NCBI GenBank assembly: GCA_002724245.1
Contig: PBOG01000031.1
Location: 24,449-60,157 of the forward strand
From: Planctomycetaceae bacterium
GTDB taxonomy: Bacteria; Planctomycetota; Planctomycetia; Pirellulales; Pirellulaceae
Reading direction: 5' to 3'
DNA: 35,709 nucleotides
The notes below the pieces were generated by a model, which worked only from the letters and a program-made list of their open reading frames with translations, searched no databases and was not told the DNA's origin. This document shows positions 31,722 through 35,709 of this stretch, piece after piece; the stretch's first letter is position 1, and every line of letters starts with the position of its first letter. The translations under genes and the position numbers were made by a program.

Positions 31722-34097
31722 ATGCAGCACACAGTCACCACCACGCAGCCGGGACGCTCTCGCTGGACTCAACTCCTCCGCAGCGGCCTGCTAGCCTGCC
31801 CGCTGCTAGTCGCCTGCCGCGAGCAAGCAGCCGTCGAGTCGATTACCCCCCCTCCGGCAACGACCGAGCAGCGTCCCAGCGACTCCCAGCGACAGGCCGC
31901 CCCCCCTTCCGCCCGCGTCAACTCCCCGCTTCCCCCGCTTCCTCGTGAAGTTTCCGGTCACCAGCGGATGATTCGGCTGCTCGCACGACTGGCCTCAGAA
32001 ACAGCCCAGCAAAACCCTTGGCTGGGCCGCAAGATGGTAGATGTATGGCAGACACGGCTGGACTCGTTGGCTGCCAATGACCCCAAGCACCATTTCCTGA
32101 TTGGTCACCTAGCTCTCGCCAGGGAAGAATCTCGTCTGGGAGCGGAGGCGTCGGTGATTAAGCATCTGACTGCGGCCCATGCGTTACTCCCGGCGGCGCA
32201 AGACCGCATGCCCCCGCACATCCCCAATCAAGTACGGTACCGACTGGGTCTGGCGTATCTGCGGCTCGGCGAAACCCAGAACTGTTGCGCGCAGCACTCT
32301 GGCGAAAGCTGTATCCTGCCTATTGCAGGCCAGGGCATTCATCAACGGCCACACGGTTCGCGTGAGGCCAGCAAAATGTTCCTCGAAGTACTCGCCCACG
32401 CCGAGCCCGATTCAAGCGACTTCCTCAAAGCCCAATGGCTGTTGAACCTGGCCGCCATGACGATCGGCGAATACCCCCAGGGTGTCCCCGCCGAATTCCG
32501 TATTCCCACCCGCGTTTTTGAAACGCCAGAGGTCTGGCCACGATTCCCGAACATCGCGAAGGAGCGTGGCATCAACACCTTCAATCTTTCCGGTGGCGCG
32601 ATCGTTCATGATTTTGATGGAGACGGTTGGTTCGATGTGGTCACTTCGACTCTGGACCCCGCGGGCCCACTGCGATTCTTTGTCAACTCGCAGGACGGCT
32701 CCTTTACCGAACAAACGGTGGCAGCTGGATTGGCGGGCCTGAGTGGCGGACTCAATCTGGAGCAGGCAGACTACAACAATGATGGACACATGGATTTCGT
32801 GGTGCTTCGCGGCGGCTGGTTTGGTGAACACGGCAGCCACCCTAATTCCCTCATCCGCAACAATGGCGACGGAACCTTTACCGACGTCACTTTCGACGCG
32901 GGACTCGGGGAACACCATTTGCCAACACAAACCGGTGCCTGGTCGGACTATGACAATGACGGAGATCTGGACCTCTACGTCGGCAACGAACACGACGGCC
33001 CCGTCGACGCGCCGGCCCAGCTCTTTTGCAACAACGGGGACGGTACCTTCCGCGACGTAGCCCGCGCCGCCGGTGTGCAGAACCTCCGCTACGCCAAAGG
33101 AGTCAGCTGGGGGGATTGCGATGGCGACCGATTCCCTGAGCTTTACGTTTCCAATCTGAATGCCCCCAACCGGTTCTATCGCAACCGTGGCAACGGAACC
33201 TTCGTCGACGTGGCCAGCGAGCGCAATGTGCGTGACCCGACCTATAGTTTTCCCACGTGGTTCTGGGACTACGACAACGACGGCCACCTCGACCTCTATG
33301 TTTCAAGCTATCAAATTGATTCAGATGGTCTGAGCAGCGTTGTCAAAAGCTATCTCGGGAAGCCGTTCGACGAGGAACCCGCCCGACTCTACCGCGGTGA
33401 TGGCCAGGGTTCCTTCACTGATGTCACGAGCGAAGTGCAACTCGCGGACGATTATACGCTTCCCATGGGTGCCAACTTCGGAGACCTGGACTACGACGGC
33501 TTTCTCGATTTCTACCTGGGGACCGGCACGCCGGAATACGAAGCACTCATGCCAAATGTGATGTACCGCAATCACAATGGCAAACGTTTTACGGATATCA
33601 CTTTTGCCGGTGGGTTCGGGCACCTTCAAAAAGGCCACGCCGTGGCTTTTGCCGATCTAGATCGTGACGGCGACATGGATGTCTTCGCACAAACGGGGGG
33701 CGCCTTTCCCGGCGACAAATTCCACGACACGCTCTTCGACAACCCAGGCTTTGGCCATCACTGGTTAGCCGTCCAGGTAATCGGTCGCAGCTCGAACCGG
33801 GACGGAATCGGCGCTCGCATCGAAGCGGTGGTTCGAACCGCCGATGGAACCGCGCGGTCGATTTTCCGTCACGTTAACAGCGGAGGCAGCTTCGGCGCAA
33901 ACCCCCTTTGCCAGACACTCGGGTTGGGCAACGCAACCCATGTGGAACAACTCGTCATCCGCTGGCCCACCAGCAACACCGAACAGGTCTTCCACCAGTT
34001 GCCAGCCGACCAGCTGATCATCGTGCTGGAAGGAAAGCCAACGTGCCTCCAGGAACCCTGGCTGAAGCCCGCCCCCGCCGCAACAGGCTCCCCCTGA
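31722..34097 (+). CDS. CRTAC1-type lipoprotein: helical domain, FG-GAP repeats, ASPIC/UnbV domain
   Basis: 791 residues from ATG at 31722 (GGAA 8 nt upstream); ATG at 31677 is an alternative. A lipoprotein signal ends in LLVAC, with Cys32 as the lipidated residue, followed by a Pro/Ser/Thr-rich linker. A helical, TPR-like region (about 75-255) contains a Cys/His-rich stretch: NCCAQHSGESCILPI with Cys188, 189 and 197, His192, then GIH with His207. VCBS/FG-GAP calcium loops follow from about 297 (HDFDGDGWFD) onward, seven in all, one degenerate (GDCDGDRFPE). The last part is an ASPIC/UnbV domain with NRDGIGARIEAVV and NSGGSFGANPLCQTLGLG. This is an outer-surface or periplasmic lipoprotein of the CRTAC1 group, abundant in planctomycetes and acidobacteria; its ligand is unknown. 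The following isomerase-like gene starts 86 bp downstream. Confidence 0.93.
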   Translation: MQHTVTTTQPGRSRWTQLLRSGLLACPLLVACREQAAVESITPPPATTEQRPSDSQRQAAPPSARVNSPLPPLPREVSGHQRMIRLLARLASETAQQNPWLGRKMVDVWQTRLDSLAANDPKHHFLIGHLALAREESRLGAEASVIKHLTAAHALLPAAQDRMPPHIPNQVRYRLGLAYLRLGETQNCCAQHSGESCILPIAGQGIHQRPHGSREASKMFLEVLAHAEPDSSDFLKAQWLLNLAAMTIGEYPQGVPAEFRIPTRVFETPEVWPRFPNIAKERGINTFNLSGGAIVHDFDGDGWFDVVTSTLDPAGPLRFFVNSQDGSFTEQTVAAGLAGLSGGLNLEQADYNNDGHMDFVVLRGGWFGEHGSHPNSLIRNNGDGTFTDVTFDAGLGEHHLPTQTGAWSDYDNDGDLDLYVGNEHDGPVDAPAQLFCNNGDGTFRDVARAAGVQNLRYAKGVSWGDCDGDRFPELYVSNLNAPNRFYRNRGNGTFVDVASERNVRDPTYSFPTWFWDYDNDGHLDLYVSSYQIDSDGLSSVVKSYLGKPFDEEPARLYRGDGQGSFTDVTSEVQLADDYTLPMGANFGDLDYDGFLDFYLGTGTPEYEALMPNVMYRNHNGKRFTDITFAGGFGHLQKGHAVAFADLDRDGDMDVFAQTGGAFPGDKFHDTLFDNPGFGHHWLAVQVIGRSSNRDGIGARIEAVVRTADGTARSIFRHVNSGGSFGANPLCQTLGLGNATHVEQLVIRWPTSNTEQVFHQLPADQLIIVLEGKPTCLQEPWLKPAPAATGSP

Positions 34098-34183
34098 CAC
34101 GGCAAGCTCCCACTCCTGCTCGGCGATGCACTGCGCATGGGCTATGCTGTGCGGGTTGGATACCCACACCTTGAGGAGCTCCC

Positions 34184-34972
34184 ATGGCGTTTCAACTCTC
34201 CGCCTGTGCAGATACCCTGTTTACCGCACTCCCGTTTGTGGAACGCGCCCGCCAGATCGCGGCGGCGGGTTACGCAGTCGAGTTCTGGGGCTGGCACGAC
34301 CGCGACATAGCGGCCCTGGCAACCGATTCGGAAATACGGATCAGCACGATAATTGGTAACGTCGTTTACCGGGACGGCGGCTGCATGGTTCACCCCGACG
34401 GAGTCGACGCCTGGATCGCCGGTGTCCACGACTGCCTTCCTGTTGCAGAACAACTCGAAGTCCGCCAGCTGATTTTGCTCTCCGGCTCGCTGGATGACGC
34501 AGGCCACGGCAATCACTTGATCGCGTCACACCCTGCAACCCGGTGGATAACAGCCTACCAAGCACTCTGCCAGGTTGCCGAAATCGCTGAAAAACACGAC
34601 CTCGTCTATAACCTCGAACCCCTCAATATCAAGCGTGACCACCCAGGCTATTCAATCCCCTATTTTGAGGACGCTGCGCGTCTGCTGGAACAGGTCGGCA
34701 GCCCACGCATCCGCATTCTCATGGACATTTACCACACTCAAATTCAGGAAGGTAATGTCATTGAGACCATTCGCAACCACTCGGACCTGATTGGCTACGT
34801 CCATGTCGCGGACGTACCAGGACGTCATGAACCGGGTACCGGAGAAATCGACTATCGGCGCGTCGCCGCGGCGTTACATGACGTCGGTTACACGGGAGCC
34901 GTCGGTCTGGAGGCCTACCCCGCGGAGACGGATGAAAAAGCGCTATCCGCTTTTCGCGACGTCTTTGGTTAG
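34184..34972 (+). CDS. Hydroxypyruvate isomerase-like TIM-barrel protein
   Basis: 262 residues, the usual size of the Hyi/OtnI group in the xylose-isomerase-like TIM-barrel superfamily. Candidate metal and catalytic residues are in order: Glu145 (NLEPLN), Asp181 and His184 (LMDIYHTQ), His207 (GYVHVADVPGRHEPGTGEID) and Glu243 (GLEAYP). These correspond to the Glu...Asp/His...Gln/His...Glu set of the family, with proton transfer by the two Glu residues. The reaction is probably an aldose-ketose type isomerisation such as hydroxypyruvate to tartronate semialdehyde, or 2-oxo-tetronate. Cytoplasmic; no signal peptide. ATG at 34184 has a strong GAGGAG 5 nt upstream. It stops 14 bp from the convergent DUF1501 gene. 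Confidence 0.92.
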   Translation: MAFQLSACADTLFTALPFVERARQIAAAGYAVEFWGWHDRDIAALATDSEIRISTIIGNVVYRDGGCMVHPDGVDAWIAGVHDCLPVAEQLEVRQLILLSGSLDDAGHGNHLIASHPATRWITAYQALCQVAEIAEKHDLVYNLEPLNIKRDHPGYSIPYFEDAARLLEQVGSPRIRILMDIYHTQIQEGNVIETIRNHSDLIGYVHVADVPGRHEPGTGEIDYRRVAAALHDVGYTGAVGLEAYPAETDEKALSAFRDVFG

Positions 34973-34986
34973 TGTACCTGCGTGGC

Positions 34987-35709
34987 CTAGGCCAGTACCT
35001 CTTTGACCACGCGACCGTGGACATCGGTCAGGCGGAAATCGCGTCCCTGGAAACGATAGGTCAGGCGGGTGTGGTCCAGCCCGAGCAGGTGCAGCAACGT
35101 CGCGTTGAGGTCGTGGACATGGACAGGATCGCGCGCGATGTTGAAACCCAGTTCGTCCGTCTCACCGTGCGAGTACCCGCCCCGTACACCACCGCCGGCC
35201 AGCCATGTTGTAAAGCAGCGGTTATGGTGATCGCGGCCATCGTTTCCACCCTGCACCATTGGAGTGCGGCCAAATTCGCCCCCCCAGATGACCAGCGTGT
35301 CGTCCAGTAACCCGCGTTGCTTAAGATCCCATAGCAGGGCCGCGGTTCCCTGGTCGGTCGCCCGGCAATTATCCTGAACCCCCTTCGTCAGATTACCGTG
35401 TTGATCCCAGACTTCGTGGAAAAGCTGGACAAACCGCACTCCACGTTCCAGCATTCGTCGCGCCAACAGACAGTTCCACGCGTAACTCGACTCTTTGCGA
35501 TCCTTGATCCCGTACAAGTCGAGAATGTGCTGTGGTTCTGCACTGAGTTCCATCAACTCCGGTGCGCTGTGCTGCAAACGGAAGGCCGTTTCATAGCTCT
35601 GGATCCGCGCCGCAATCTCGGGGTCACCCGCATCGGCAAACGCCAATTCGTTGAGTTGCCGCAAACTATCCAAGGACGCACGTTGCGTCTCCTTATCGAA
35701 GCCACGCGG
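34987..35709 (-). CDS. DUF1501 family protein, C-terminal part (cut by right edge)
   Basis: 241 codons of open frame from the right edge to the stop at 34987-34989; the N-terminal half, including any Tat leader, is outside. The frame has no internal start of its own: a TTG at 35673 is simply a leucine in the DUF1501 domain. Visible hallmarks are the [12 protein letters not shown] block, [10 protein letters not shown], a [16 protein letters not shown] block, [26 protein letters not shown] and the C-terminal [20 protein letters not shown]. That tail is almost the same as in the DUF1501 gene at 7978-9381, which is operonic with DUF1553, so a DUF1553 gene may lie upstream, beyond the right edge. 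Convergent with the isomerase-like gene. Confidence 0.94.
   Translation of the reverse strand, partial: PRGFDKETQRASLDSLRQLNELAFADAGDPEIAARIQSYETAFRLQHSAPELMELSAEPQHILDLYGIKDRKESSYAWNCLLARRMLERGVRFVQLFHEVWDQHGNLTKGVQDNCRATDQGTAALLWDLKQRGLLDDTLVIWGGEFGRTPMVQGGNDGRDHHNRCFTTWLAGGGVRGGYSHGETDELGFNIARDPVHVHDLNATLLHLLGLDHTRLTYRFQGRDFRLTDVHGRVVKEVLA

Noticed and set aside
32412-33287. 291-codon minus-strand open frame rich in Val
   Set aside because: Antisense to the FG-GAP repeats of the CRTAC1 gene; the repeated GTCGTC-type codons arise from the Asp-rich calcium loops.
1-35709. Search for CRISPR repeats, tRNA/rRNA genes, transposases, integrases, toxin-antitoxin or restriction genes
   Set aside because: None seen on either strand by eye; no evenly spaced direct repeats, no cloverleaf, no mobile-element proteins.

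Overview
The window looks like a chromosomal segment of a planctomycete (Planctomycetota). The evidence is lineage-typical content: five DUF1501 genes carrying twin-arginine leaders, a DUF1549/DUF1553 protein with a CxxCH motif, a formylglycine-type sulfatase, FG-GAP/VCBS and CRTAC1-type proteins, a DUF1080 protein, a ThuA-like protein, two BNR sialidase-like proteins, two PhyH dioxygenases and a large Hanks-type kinase with a multi-pass C-terminus. Base composition is moderately GC-rich. I see no rRNA, tRNA, CRISPR array, transposase, integrase or phage gene.

Layout. 1-2147 (minus): two successive DUF1501 genes, the first cut by the left edge. 2616-3695 (+): proline racemase/hydroxyproline epimerase family enzyme. 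3710-4957 (-): secreted BNR protein. 5173-6225 (+): intracellular GH43-like propeller, whose stop overlaps that of an L-rhamnose mutarotase-like gene (6222-6536, -). 6766-7974 (+): secreted seven-motif FG-GAP protein. 7978-11575 (-): DUF1553-DUF1501 operon. 11844-12677 (+): amidohydrolase. 12715-19537 (-): membrane protein, Ser/Thr kinase, threonine aldolase, sulfatase (transcribed in reverse order). 19812-21083 (-): second BNR protein. 21406-23161: two convergent PhyH genes. 23238-25439 (+): two-domain acetylxylan-esterase-like hydrolase. 25538-26170 (-): DUF1080 protein. 26530-27891 (+): DUF1501. 28004-30337 (+): amino-acid permease plus PLP-dependent dehydratase. 30399-31373 (-): ThuA-like protein. 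31722-34097 (+): CRTAC1 lipoprotein. 34184-34972 (+): hydroxypyruvate-isomerase-like protein. 34987-35709 (-): DUF1501 cut by the right edge.

How it fits together (inference). Most genes stand alone or in pairs, and strands alternate, giving eight convergent pairs with very short gaps. Exported enzymes (sulfatase, BNR proteins, esterase, DUF1080, DUF1501/DUF1553) fit breakdown of sulfated or acylated polysaccharide. Cytoplasmic enzymes (rhamnose mutarotase, GH43-like, amidohydrolase, hydroxypyruvate-isomerase-like) fit downstream sugar or sugar-acid conversion. A second theme is hydroxy-amino-acid metabolism: racemase/epimerase, threonine aldolase, and permease plus dehydratase. No clearly new defence or mobile system is visible. 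The most unusual items are the Ser/Cys catalytic pair of the racemase, the kinase with three N-terminal D/E-Q-T-aromatic repeats and an 8-9 helix C-terminus, the degenerate second domain of the esterase, the Cys/His cluster of the CRTAC1 protein and a palindrome over a candidate promoter at 11640-11656.
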